Origin: an uncultured Lachnospiraceae bacterium
GTDB lineage: Bacteria > Bacillota > Clostridia > Lachnospirales > Lachnospiraceae
NCBI GenBank assembly: GCA_910578885.1
Contig: CAJTSH010000074.1
Location: 1 to 8,880 of the forward strand
Direction of reading: 5' to 3'
DNA length: 8,880 nucleotides
Shown: piece by piece, positions 1 to 6,712 of the stretch
Layout of the letters: each line of letters begins with the position of its first letter
How positions within the stretch are numbered: position 1 is the stretch's first letter
Notes under the pieces: model-generated
What the model saw: only the letters and a program-made list of their open reading frames with translations
The model's database searches: none
Told to the model about the DNA's origin: nothing
Translations under genes and position numbers: made by a program

Positions 1-21
1 TTCAGTTGTCAATCTTCGGTT

Positions 22-44
22 GGAATCTCATTCATTGAGATTCC
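22..44. repeat. Stem-loop, 9-bp arms
   Basis: GGAATCTCA (22-30) and TGAGATTCC (36-44) are perfect inverted repeats around a 5-nt loop. No uninterrupted T-run follows on either strand, although the plus strand becomes T-rich at 50-60. It could end transcription of a gene left of the window, but its role is not settled by the sequence. Confidence 0.45.
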
Positions 45-235
45 GAGAAGTTATTTTCCCTTCACACAAATGTTGTAGCCGAAAATATAAAAGTTTTTGC
101 CTTAATTGAACATATGCTATCTCACTCTGCTGTAGTCTCCGAATATACAAACAATGCTCTTGTCTAAATTATTTTTCCACTTTTTATGAATTTTAATCAT
201 ATTATGGGAAACAAAAAAGCCAGTAATAATTCTCA

Positions 236-265
236 TTGCATAAATTTTCTATCCGGTGCTAAAAT
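236..265 (+). promoter_or_regulatory. Possible sigma-A promoter for the phospholipase-family gene
   Basis: TTGCAT (236-241) and TAAAAT (260-265) are separated by 18 nt. The expected transcript start near 272 would give a leader of about 60 nt before the start codon at 331. Both boxes are imperfect and the region is AT-rich, so this is a candidate only. Confidence 0.3.
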
Positions 266-330
266 AAAACCAGATAAGCCGTACCCAGACGGACAAACAT
301 TCAAGTTTTATACGATATGGAGGTCTTACC

Positions 331-1278
331 ATGCCAGGTTTTGCAGCACACTACTTATTCGGAGTATCCACATTTCATCATGTAAAGGACAGAGTTATCC
401 ACAACGCCATCAAACGGCGCTATCATGCCTATTCCCTTGGTCTTCAGGGACCGGATCTGTTCTTTTTCTATTTGCCGGGTTTCCGCAAACACCCTAATCC
501 CGGCTCTATCGCACACAACAGCAGAACCGGCGGCTTCCTACGGGAATTGATAGAAGGCTGTCAGACTTTTTCAAAACGTGATGAACGGGAAATCGCATTT
601 TCTTACGCGGCCGGGTTTCTGGGACACTACACTTTAGATACCACCTGCCATCCCTATATTTACTACAAGACACACTATCACGAAAATACGCCGGAATATT
701 TTGGCAGGCATGTCTATCTGGAAACCGATATTGACAAGAAATTACTGAAGGAAAAGAAGAACCTGCTTCCCTCCGTTTTTCATCAGGAACGCACTATTTG
801 TCTGAATCACAAGGAGCGCCGGGTGATTGCCCGCCTTCTGCACTCGGCCTACAGCAAAGTATATTCCAGTCTGAAATTGACCTATTTTGACATGTATGCA
901 GCTACACTTTTTATGCCCTTCGGCGTATTTGTACTGCATGATCCTTATGGAAAGAAAAAGGCGTTTGCCCGGAAAATTGAAAAGCGGTTCGTCGGATATC
1001 CTTATGTATCCCCGCTGATTCCAAGTGATAAGCTGCGCTTTACCAAAGATCCCTTAAATCGAAAGCGTCAGATATGGAAAAATCCGTGGGATACCTCAAT
1101 TACCTCCACGGATACCTTTTATGATTTATTAGAAAAGGCACAGAAGAAATATCTGCGTCGTTTGGAACTGTTAGCTCCCCTTGTAACCTCTGACCAATCT
1201 CCCCGGCAGCAGGAAAACCTTCAAAAATTGACTGATGACCTTGGAAATTGCTCCTATGGCTCCGGTCTTCCACTATAG
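331..1278 (+). CDS. Zinc-dependent phospholipase C family protein
   Basis: This 315-residue protein resembles the zinc-dependent phospholipase C / S1-P1-like fold family that is common as an uncharacterised cytosolic protein in Clostridia. Candidate metal ligands are visible in the family order: His7 in GFAAH, Asp42 in GLQGPD, His62 in IAHN, then His99, Asp103 and His107 in a GHYTLDTTCHP block (H-x3-D-x3-H). In secreted enzymes such as Bacillus cereus PLC, equivalent residues bind three zinc ions that hydrolyse phospholipid head groups. No signal peptide is present, so the protein is probably intracellular and its true substrate is unknown. The start is supported by GGAGG at 319-323, 7 nt before ATG. 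The gene is a single plus-strand unit converging on the symporter gene. Its TAG stop lies at the centre of a perfect palindrome. Family assignment is fairly sure; enzymatic activity is inferred. Confidence 0.85.
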   Translation: MPGFAAHYLFGVSTFHHVKDRVIHNAIKRRYHAYSLGLQGPDLFFFYLPGFRKHPNPGSIAHNSRTGGFLRELIEGCQTFSKRDEREIAFSYAAGFLGHYTLDTTCHPYIYYKTHYHENTPEYFGRHVYLETDIDKKLLKEKKNLLPSVFHQERTICLNHKERRVIARLLHSAYSKVYSSLKLTYFDMYAATLFMPFGVFVLHDPYGKKKAFARKIEKRFVGYPYVSPLIPSDKLRFTKDPLNRKRQIWKNPWDTSITSTDTFYDLLEKAQKKYLRRLELLAPLVTSDQSPRQQENLQKLTDDLGNCSYGSGLPL

Positions 1279-1287
1279 TGGAAGACC
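1264..1287. repeat. Perfect 24-bp palindrome spanning the stop codon
   Basis: The arms GGTCTTCCACTA and TAGTGGAAGACC are exact reverse complements, giving at least a 10-bp stem with a TATA loop. The TAG stop of the phospholipase-family gene (1276-1278) lies at its centre. Its place between convergent genes suggests a bidirectional transcription end or a 3' stability hairpin. Neither flank has the T-run of a standard intrinsic terminator, so a terminator role is only possible. Confidence 0.6.
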
Positions 1288-1327
1288 TCTCATAGAAAGC
1301 TGCGCATGTCAATGCCACAGTATTTCC

Positions 1328-1390
1328 TCAACAATTGGCAAAAAATTCCTTTACCACCTCGCCTAACGCATCAAATGTGGATAAATCCAT
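1328..1390 (-). pseudogene. Very short frame after the symporter gene: gene-start remnant or small peptide
   Basis: On the minus strand a strong ribosome binding site (GGAGAGG, just before the start) precedes an ATG at 1390, 37 nt beyond the symporter stop. The frame encodes 20 residues, beginning MDLSTFDALGEVV and ending KEFFANC, then TGA. The frame passes through a run of six T. With one T fewer it would continue as LPIVEEILWH to a TGA at 1309, a more natural-looking acidic/hydrophobic helix. It therefore looks like the start of a gene damaged by slippage and deletion, or a genuine tiny peptide gene. No family is recognised. The remaining sequence to the left is occupied by the opposite-strand phospholipase-family gene, so any longer ancestral gene is gone. 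Confidence 0.35.
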
Positions 1391-1427
1391 ATCCTCTCCA
1401 ATTGATTTTGCGTCTAAAAAACGATTT

Positions 1428-2876
1428 TCATTTCACATCCTCCTGTAGCGCCTTTGCAATTTCCTTCATTTTACGCTTGTCCAAAGAATAGAACTTCATG
1501 GCAATCAATGAAATGACCCAGCCAATAATCGGGGTTCCGCAATAGAGAAAAATTGTCGTCCATTTTAGAACAGGCGTCACCGCATCCCCAATCTGCGGAA
1601 ACGATTGATTATAACCAATCAACATGAGTACCAGACCTACAAACGCCGTTCCCAACGCCGCAAATACCTTGTCCACAAAGGAAAACAGCGCTCCCATCAA
1701 TCCAGGTACAAATCTTCCGCTCCTATATTCTTCATAATCCGAGCAGTCCGCAATCATTGGCACTACCATATTATTGGTAATGGACTTGCAGCCGTTAAGA
1801 AGCACATAAATAACCATAAATGCAACCGTGACGCCGTTGATTTTTGACAAACGGAATGTTATGGTATTCACATTTTCCTGTATCAGAACCAAAATCATAA
1901 TCACCTGAAAAAAAATCCCCATTCCCGTAAACAGCACCAATGCGCGCTTCTGTCCCGTCCTCTGCGCCACCCTGATTCCCAGACTGACTACCAGCAAAGT
2001 AGGAATAGCTGTCACCACTCCAATCAGCCCTGCAATTCCATAATCTTCCATCATAATTCCATAGAGCATGACCCCGACCGTCGTATGGCTGTATACCGTT
2101 GCCGCAAATTTATCGGTGCACGCTGCAATAATCAACACCCGAATCGGACGGTTATAACGGATAATCTCCCAATAATCCCGTATGCGCACCTTTTTTGCCT
2201 GTCTCGCAACATATACCGCGTCTGTATCTTTCTCCCAGATTCCCCATACGGCAAGCGCAGTACACACTCCCGAGAACAGAATAACCCAGAAAATATATTC
2301 TAGATACAAATCCTCATTGGTAAAACCCCCGTATTTGGGAACCAGATAATTTGCAACAAACAATGCGCTTCCGCCATATGCCGCCATCAGAAAAACCGAA
2401 TCAAAATATGTAGACAGCGGACGCTGGCTGGGATTATTGGTAATCACGGTCTGACCGGATTTCCCGACTACGGTCTGAAAAGTGTATCCTACCACAAACA
2501 GCGCATAAAGAGCTACAAAATACGGCACCCGAACCGCCCTTGGCAGTTCATGCGTTGTCACAAACAACAGAATTGTACTTACTGCCATAATAAGATTACC
2601 GAAAACCATAAAAGGACGGAATTTACCAAACCGTCCTCTTGTCTTATCGAGAAAAAAACCTACAACGGGATCTGACACACCGTCAAAAACACTTAAGCCT
2701 GTCAAAAGACAGGATACCAGCACTACCGAAAAACCCGCCATAGAATTCGCATAGTAGGATATATATCCCATCAACGCCAGATAGAGATTGGTCGCTGCAT
2801 TATTCATTGAAAATAATCCAAGCTGCCAGAGCTTTGCATCATTATATTGTACGTCTCTTTTTTCTTTCCTTTCCAT
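1428..2876 (-). CDS. GPH-family sugar:cation symporter (MFS_2 type)
   Basis: This 482-residue polytopic membrane protein has about 12 predicted membrane segments, the usual size for glycoside-pentoside-hexuronide:cation symporters such as MelB, XynP or UidB. The family signature is clear near the N terminus: Asp65 in FDGVSDPVVG (residues 64-73), followed by DKTRGRFGKFRP (77-88), the cytoplasmic loop between helices 2 and 3. Members import sugars or glycosides with H+ or Na+. The substrate cannot be read from the sequence, and no glycoside hydrolase gene is alongside. The start ATG at 2876 has a GGAAGGTG site about 10 nt upstream. The gene follows the patatin gene by 50 nt with no terminator between them, so co-transcription is likely. 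It ends in a charged cytoplasmic tail. Confidence 0.88.
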   Translation of the reverse strand: MERKEKRDVQYNDAKLWQLGLFSMNNAATNLYLALMGYISYYANSMAGFSVVLVSCLLTGLSVFDGVSDPVVGFFLDKTRGRFGKFRPFMVFGNLIMAVSTILLFVTTHELPRAVRVPYFVALYALFVVGYTFQTVVGKSGQTVITNNPSQRPLSTYFDSVFLMAAYGGSALFVANYLVPKYGGFTNEDLYLEYIFWVILFSGVCTALAVWGIWEKDTDAVYVARQAKKVRIRDYWEIIRYNRPIRVLIIAACTDKFAATVYSHTTVGVMLYGIMMEDYGIAGLIGVVTAIPTLLVVSLGIRVAQRTGQKRALVLFTGMGIFFQVIMILVLIQENVNTITFRLSKINGVTVAFMVIYVLLNGCKSITNNMVVPMIADCSDYEEYRSGRFVPGLMGALFSFVDKVFAALGTAFVGLVLMLIGYNQSFPQIGDAVTPVLKWTTIFLYCGTPIIGWVISLIAMKFYSLDKRKMKEIAKALQEDVK

Positions 2877-2926
2877 GCTGCTAATTCACCTTCCCGCCAA
2901 TTGATATTGAGAGGCCAAAGGCAGTC

Positions 2927-3778
2927 CTAAGAGTTCAGATAATTCTTTAACGCTGCCATCTGCTCTTTCGCTTTCAGATATCCCTCCTCATACAACTGCT
3001 CCAACAGCTTCGGGTTCGTCTCTGTCCGCCCCACGCCATGTATATCATCCGGTACGATGAGAAAAATTTTGCCCTCTTTCTCCAACTCCAGAAGCTCCTT
3101 CATACAAGCATTGTATTTTCCCGGACGGTCATTCAGCGCCTTTACAAGCTTGGGATATTTCTTATAGAGCAGTGCAGATACCTTGGCTGCCTGCTCTGCC
3201 TTCTTCACATAATTCCGCTCTCTGGTCAGCACCACTATATTTTTATCGCACCCTGCCTTCATTGCCTGCTTATAAGGAATCGAATCTGCAATACCGCCAT
3301 CCAGATAATAACGCTTCCCCAGCTTTACCGGCTGAAACAGCACCGGAAGCGAACAGCTTGCCACTATCACGTCAAAGCTGGAGCTATCCCTTGGAACCGG
3401 AAAATATTCCGCCCTTCCTGTATGGATATTTGTAACCGCAGCCATGATTTCACCCGGAAATGCCGCAAACGCCTGATAGTCAAACGGCAGCAGCTTATTC
3501 GGTATCTCTCCAAATACATATTCCAGGTTATAGTATGCCTTTTTCTCCTTATCAAACAGATGGCGCATGCCCTGATATTCCTTCCTTGACATATACTCCC
3601 TTACGAGCTGCAGATTTCTTCCCCTCTGTCCGGACAAATAAGACATCCCATATGCAATTCCTGCCGATACGCCGATAAAATAATCCGGCAGCAGTCCCTC
3701 TTCAAGAAAAGCATCCGCTACCCCGCAGGAAAATACCGTTCTGCTGGCGCCGCCCTCAAATGTCATTCCAAGTTTCAT
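2927..3778 (-). CDS. Patatin-like phospholipase family protein
   Basis: This 283-residue protein is a bacterial patatin-like serine hydrolase, similar in layout to E. coli YjjU-type proteins. The catalytic dyad is visible: Ser38 in the nucleophile elbow GVSAG (36-40) and Asp160 in the DGG motif (160-162, YYLDGGIADS). The oxyanion-hole loop near the N terminus reads EGGASRT (8-14) rather than the usual GGGxRG, with Thr in place of the final Gly. The family hydrolyses acyl esters of phospholipids or related lipids. No signal peptide is seen, so it is probably cytosolic or peripheral. The start is MKLGMTFEGG. An AGGAG element lies about 12 nt upstream and a closer AGGG about 5 nt upstream, so initiation may be moderate. 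It lies 45 nt after the NfeD-like gene; the gap contains a short GCGCA/TGCGC hairpin (3811-3822) without a T-run. Confidence 0.9.
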   Translation of the reverse strand: MKLGMTFEGGASRTVFSCGVADAFLEEGLLPDYFIGVSAGIAYGMSYLSGQRGRNLQLVREYMSRKEYQGMRHLFDKEKKAYYNLEYVFGEIPNKLLPFDYQAFAAFPGEIMAAVTNIHTGRAEYFPVPRDSSSFDVIVASCSLPVLFQPVKLGKRYYLDGGIADSIPYKQAMKAGCDKNIVVLTRERNYVKKAEQAAKVSALLYKKYPKLVKALNDRPGKYNACMKELLELEKEGKIFLIVPDDIHGVGRTETNPKLLEQLYEEGYLKAKEQMAALKNYLNS

Positions 3779-3823
3779 ATAATCCCTAATCTCCTTCGCT
3801 CCGCATATCCGCGCAGATGCGCT

Positions 3824-4243
3824 TTATCTTACAATCAATTTCACGCCGGAAACATTTACTACTTCTACCATAGTATCTGCCGGAATTTTAATTTCATCCT
3901 GCTCACTTCTGGCTGTCCATTCCACTCCATTGAATATCGCTTTCCCTGTATCTGCCCGGTTGTCAATCTCTTCAACAACGCGCACGCTTTTTCCGATTGC
4001 TTCCTCGTAATTCGTTTTCGTATGATGAGGATTGATATATTTGACTGCTATCGGTCTGGTAAAGAGCAGCAGAACAAAAGAAACCACAAAAAATAACACA
4101 ATCTGTCCAATGGGTCCCATTCCCAGACCACATGCAATCAACGCTGCCAGCGCACCTCCTGCAAACCAGATAGTCGCCAGTCCTACCGTAATAATCTCAA
4201 TAATCAAAAAAGCAATGATTAATCCGATCCAAAAAATCACCAT
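3824..4243 (-). CDS. Short NfeD-family membrane protein with OB-fold domain
   Basis: The 139-residue product has a hydrophobic N-terminal half with three probable membrane segments (about residues 2-18, 22-40 and 45-62). A soluble C-terminal domain (about 80-139) has the NfeD OB-fold pattern: IGKSVRVVEEI, GKAIFNGVEWTARS, then IPADTMVEVVNVSGVKLIV. It is the short form that lacks the ClpP-like serine protease domain of long NfeD proteins. NfeD proteins usually act with SPFH-domain (flotillin/stomatin-like) proteins in membrane organisation, but no SPFH gene is adjacent here. I chose ATG at 4243 because AACGGAGGG lies directly upstream at good spacing. An in-frame ATG 93 nt earlier (4336) would add a hydrophilic, non-NfeD extension that covers the promoter. 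It is probably the first gene of the NfeD-patatin-symporter unit. Confidence 0.88.
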   Translation of the reverse strand: MVIFWIGLIIAFLIIEIITVGLATIWFAGGALAALIACGLGMGPIGQIVLFFVVSFVLLLFTRPIAVKYINPHHTKTNYEEAIGKSVRVVEEIDNRADTGKAIFNGVEWTARSEQDEIKIPADTMVEVVNVSGVKLIVR

Positions 4244-4315
4244 ACTTATTTCCCTCCGTTCACCTTGAATAACAACAGCTTGGTCTTCTGCTCTATAATT
4301 ATCTTTATACACCTT

Positions 4316-4324
4316 ATTATAACA
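4316..4324 (-). promoter_or_regulatory. Extended -10 promoter for the NfeD-patatin-symporter unit
   Basis: Reading on the minus strand, TGTTATAAT is a perfect extended -10 element (TGnTATAAT). The -35 region (around 4339-4345, CTTTTA or ACTTTT) is poor, as is common when an extended -10 is present. The transcript would start near 4309, about 65 nt before the NfeD start codon. The element lies between the MarR stop (4352) and the NfeD start, so the unit can be transcribed independently of MarR. Confidence 0.5.
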
Positions 4325-4351
4325 GAAATCTTCCATAATAAAAGTGAATTT

Positions 4352-4831
4352 CTACTCATCTTCCTGAATTTTGCGCACCACATTCTGATGCATGAGCACA
4401 AGCAGGCGTTTCAATTGCTTTACTTCCTCTTCACTCATCCCCTCCACTAAAAGCTCCTCAATCATGTGCATATCCTCCATTGCAATTTTATGAAATCCGA
4501 TTGCCTTCTCTGTCAGAATTATTTTTTTCAATCTTCCGTCATGCTCTACACTCTTTCGCAGAATCAGCCCTTTTTTTTCCATAAGCTGCAGCAGATTTGA
4601 AGCGGTCGCCCGTGAAACATTAAACTCCTCTTCAATATCTTTCTGGTAGATATTCATGTCCTGCCGGTCATACAAAAATCCAATCACCCATGCCTGCATT
4701 GGCGTCAGCTCCGACATCATCCTGCATCTGTGATGATTCGCATGCATTCCGATTAAGTTGTGAATCGTCCGTATTTCGTAACCAATCCGGTTCTCTTCTT
4801 TTAAATCTCTAATTCCGCACTTCTTCTCCAT
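4352..4831 (-). CDS. MarR-family transcriptional regulator
   Basis: This 159-residue protein has the size and layout of MarR regulators: N-terminal dimerisation helices, a winged helix-turn-helix at about residues 59-107, and C-terminal helices that complete the dimer. The recognition region reads NVSRATASNLLQLMEKKGLI. The wing has the typical DGRLKKIILTEKA (98-110), with the Asp-Gly-Arg turn of the family. ATG at 4831 is preferred, with GAGG 9 nt upstream; a TTG five codons earlier overlaps that site. The gene is divergent from the two ABC exporter genes. MarR proteins commonly repress adjacent efflux genes and release DNA on binding a small hydrophobic ligand or on oxidation. Here the likely target is the inverted repeat at 4900-4915. 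Cys5 and Cys36 are present, but a redox role is speculative. Confidence 0.92.
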   Translation of the reverse strand: MEKKCGIRDLKEENRIGYEIRTIHNLIGMHANHHRCRMMSELTPMQAWVIGFLYDRQDMNIYQKDIEEEFNVSRATASNLLQLMEKKGLILRKSVEHDGRLKKIILTEKAIGFHKIAMEDMHMIEELLVEGMSEEEVKQLKRLLVLMHQNVVRKIQEDE

Positions 4832-4845
4832 AATATCCAACCTCA

Positions 4846-4859
4846 ATTTTATATAAAAT
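4846..4859. repeat. AT-only palindrome upstream of the MarR gene
   Basis: ATTTTATATAAAAT is a perfect 14-bp palindrome 15 nt upstream of the regulator start codon. It includes TATAAA/TATATA strings that could serve as the -10 box of the MarR promoter on the minus strand, although no good -35 box is found at the right distance. Being purely A/T, it may be chance. Confidence 0.3.
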
Positions 4860-4870
4860 GAAATTTGTCA

Positions 4871-4899
4871 TTGACATTAAAATTTTTTCGTACTATATT
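4871..4899 (+). promoter_or_regulatory. Near-consensus promoter of the ABC exporter operon
   Basis: TTGACA (4871-4876) is a perfect -35 box, and TATATT (4894-4899) is a one-mismatch -10 box 17 nt downstream. The expected start near 4906 gives a leader of about 57 nt before ATG 4963. A small inverted repeat, TGTCA-T-TGACA (4866-4876), overlaps the -35 box. Such a strong promoter with an operator at its start site suggests a gene pair that is silent until derepressed. Confidence 0.8.
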
Positions 4900-4915
4900 T
4901 GTTAGTACACTAACA
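4900..4915. promoter_or_regulatory. Probable MarR operator (16-bp inverted repeat)
   Basis: TGTTAGT (4900-4906) and ACTAACA (4909-4915) are perfect 7-bp inverted arms around an AC centre. The site starts at the base after the -10 box and covers the predicted transcription start, so a bound dimer would block RNA polymerase. Length and symmetry match known MarR-family sites. A second, overlapping repeat, GTACTA (4890-4895) / TAGTAC (4903-4908), spans the -10 box. Binding by the neighbouring MarR protein is inferred from position. Confidence 0.7.
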
Positions 4916-4962
4916 TATTTTATTAGAAATATCAAATATTTTTTAAAGGAAGTGATAGTTTT

Positions 4963-6711
4963 ATGTTAAAAACCTTAAGCGCACAAATCAAAGAATTTAA
5001 GCGCGATTCGTTCCTCACTCCGGTATTCATGATACTGGAAGTTATTATGGAAACCGTCATCCCGCTCTTGATGGCGTCCATCATTGACGACGGTGTAGAG
5101 ACCGGCAATATCCGGCACATCTATGCCGTCGGGGCATGTATGGCGGTTGTGGCCACCTTTTCCCTCTTTGCGGGTATTATGGGCGGAAAATACGGCGCGC
5201 GCGCCTCTGCCGGATTTGCGAAGAATTTAAGGAAGGCTATGTTTGAAAACATCCAGACCTTCTCCTTTTCCAACATTGACAAATTCAGCACTGCAGGTCT
5301 TGTGACCCGTATGACTACAGACGTCACCAATATTCAGAATGCTTATCAGATGATTCTAAGAATGTGTACCAGAGCGCCTTTCAGCCTGATCTGCGCAATG
5401 GCGATGGCATTCTGGATCAGCCCAAGGCTCGCCAGCATTTATCTGATTGCAGTAATTCTATTGGGAGCCGTACTTGCTATTATCGTCTCCCGCGCTATGA
5501 AATATTTTGGTCAGGTTTTCCCAAAATATGACGACTTAAACGCCAGCGTGCAGGAAAATGTATCTGCAATCCGCGTGGTAAAAGCCTACGTGCGTGAAGA
5601 CCATGAAATCGGAAAATTTAAAAAAGCAAGCGAAAATATTTACCGGATGTTCTTAAAGGCTGAGAACGTGGTAGCGCTTAACGCACCTGTCATGCAGATT
5701 ACCGTATATTCCTGTATCCTTTCAATCAGCTGGCTGGGCGCTAAAATGATTGTCGGTTCTTCCTTAAAGACCGGACAATTGATGAGTCTGCTCACCTACT
5801 GTATGAATATCCTGATGAGCCTGATGATGCTCTCCATGATATTCGTTATGGTTACTATGAGTATCGCAAGCGCAAAACGTATTTCAGAGGTCTTAAATGA
5901 GAAGAGCGATCTGACCAACCCGCAAGACCCTGTTTTCACAGTAGAAAACGGAGAGATTGTTTTTGATCATGTATCCTTCAGCTATAAGAAGGACAGTTCT
6001 TCCCGGGTGCTTTCCGATATCAACCTGACAATCCGATCCGGAGAGACCATTGGCGTCTTAGGCGGCACTGGAAGCTCCAAATCCAGTCTCGTAAACTTAA
6101 TCAGCCGGCTCTATGATGTGACAGAAGGAAGCGTTTCCGTCGGCGGCAGGGATGTCCGCACCTATGACATGGAAGCGCTGCGGAATCAGGTAGCTGTCGT
6201 TTTGCAGAACAACGTCCTCTTTTCCGGTACAATTTTAGATAATCTCCGCTGGGGAAATAAGGAGGCAAGCGAAGAAGAATGCATACGCGCCTGCAAGCTC
6301 GCATGTGCCGATGAATTTATCCAGACTTTCCCTGATAAATACAATACCCACATTGAGCAGGGCGGAACCAATGTCTCAGGCGGGCAAAAGCAGCGGCTTT
6401 GTATTGCAAGAGCCCTATTAAAAAAACCGAAGGTGCTGATTCTTGACGATTCCACCAGCGCCGTGGATACTGCAACGGACGCCAGAATCCGTCATGCCTT
6501 TGCCACAGAAATCCCGGATACTACCAAGCTGATTATTGCACAGCGAATTTCCAGTATCCAGAATGCCGACAAAATCATCGTATTAGAAGACGGAAAAGTA
6601 CATGGATTTGGCACTCATGAAGAGCTGCTCGCCAATAATGATATCTACCGTGATGTTTACGAATCCCAGACAAGCGGCGGCGGCGACTTTGACGAAAAAG
6701 GAGGTGCATAA
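4963..6711 (+). CDS. ABC exporter half-transporter, degenerate ATP-site subunit
   Basis: This 582-residue protein fuses a six-helix exporter membrane domain (about residues 18-300) to an ATPase domain (about 335-575). ATPase motifs are: Walker A GGTGSSKSS (367-375), where the Gly before Lys is Ser372; Q-loop Gln415; an intact signature NVSGGQ (470-475); Walker B LILDD (492-496), with Asp496 replacing the catalytic Glu; and Gln527 replacing the switch His (IIAQRISS). These changes mark the non-catalytic partner of a heterodimeric exporter, as in TM287 of TM287/288 or in BmrC/BmrD-type pairs. The intact signature would complete the active site of the partner encoded next. The start has AAAGGAAGTGA 7 to 10 nt upstream. 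A probable multidrug or toxic-compound exporter under MarR control; the substrate is unknown. Confidence 0.92.
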   Translation: MLKTLSAQIKEFKRDSFLTPVFMILEVIMETVIPLLMASIIDDGVETGNIRHIYAVGACMAVVATFSLFAGIMGGKYGARASAGFAKNLRKAMFENIQTFSFSNIDKFSTAGLVTRMTTDVTNIQNAYQMILRMCTRAPFSLICAMAMAFWISPRLASIYLIAVILLGAVLAIIVSRAMKYFGQVFPKYDDLNASVQENVSAIRVVKAYVREDHEIGKFKKASENIYRMFLKAENVVALNAPVMQITVYSCILSISWLGAKMIVGSSLKTGQLMSLLTYCMNILMSLMMLSMIFVMVTMSIASAKRISEVLNEKSDLTNPQDPVFTVENGEIVFDHVSFSYKKDSSSRVLSDINLTIRSGETIGVLGGTGSSKSSLVNLISRLYDVTEGSVSVGGRDVRTYDMEALRNQVAVVLQNNVLFSGTILDNLRWGNKEASEEECIRACKLACADEFIQTFPDKYNTHIEQGGTNVSGGQKQRLCIARALLKKPKVLILDDSTSAVDTATDARIRHAFATEIPDTTKLIIAQRISSIQNADKIIVLEDGKVHGFGTHEELLANNDIYRDVYESQTSGGGDFDEKGGA

Positions 6712-6712
6712 A

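Larger units (their letters stand above)
1..330. other. Left intergenic region
   Basis: No convincing gene is seen in the first 330 bases. The region is AT-rich, holds one clear stem-loop near the left edge, and ends with the promoter candidate and ribosome binding site of the phospholipase-family gene. A reading frame beginning at 186 runs into that gene in another frame. It lacks a good ribosome binding site and has no recognisable domain, so I treat it as chance. No tRNA or riboswitch structure was recognised. Confidence 0.6.

Noticed and set aside
1..12. GTTGTCAA near the left edge and TTGACAAC (8867-8874) near the right edge as possible mobile-element ends
   Set aside because: Only 8 bp match, the window edges are arbitrary, and there is no recombinase or target duplication to support an element.
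186..497. 103-codon plus-strand frame upstream of and overlapping the phospholipase-family gene
   Set aside because: No ribosome binding site, no domain, and most of its second half is a shadow of the real gene in another frame.
3038..3589. 183-codon plus-strand frame opposite the patatin gene
   Set aside because: It is antisense to a well-supported gene with intact catalytic motifs; its composition is that of a reverse-strand shadow.
4244..4336. Earlier in-frame start for the NfeD-like gene
   Set aside because: The extra 31 residues are hydrophilic and unlike NfeD N termini. The strong GGAGG is just before 4243, and the extension covers the extended -10 promoter.
6602..6712. Earlier in-frame start for the second ABC gene
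   Set aside because: It overlaps the ATPase C terminus of the first subunit, lacks a ribosome binding site, and adds a non-homologous stretch. ATG 6713 has an excellent AAAGGAGGTG.
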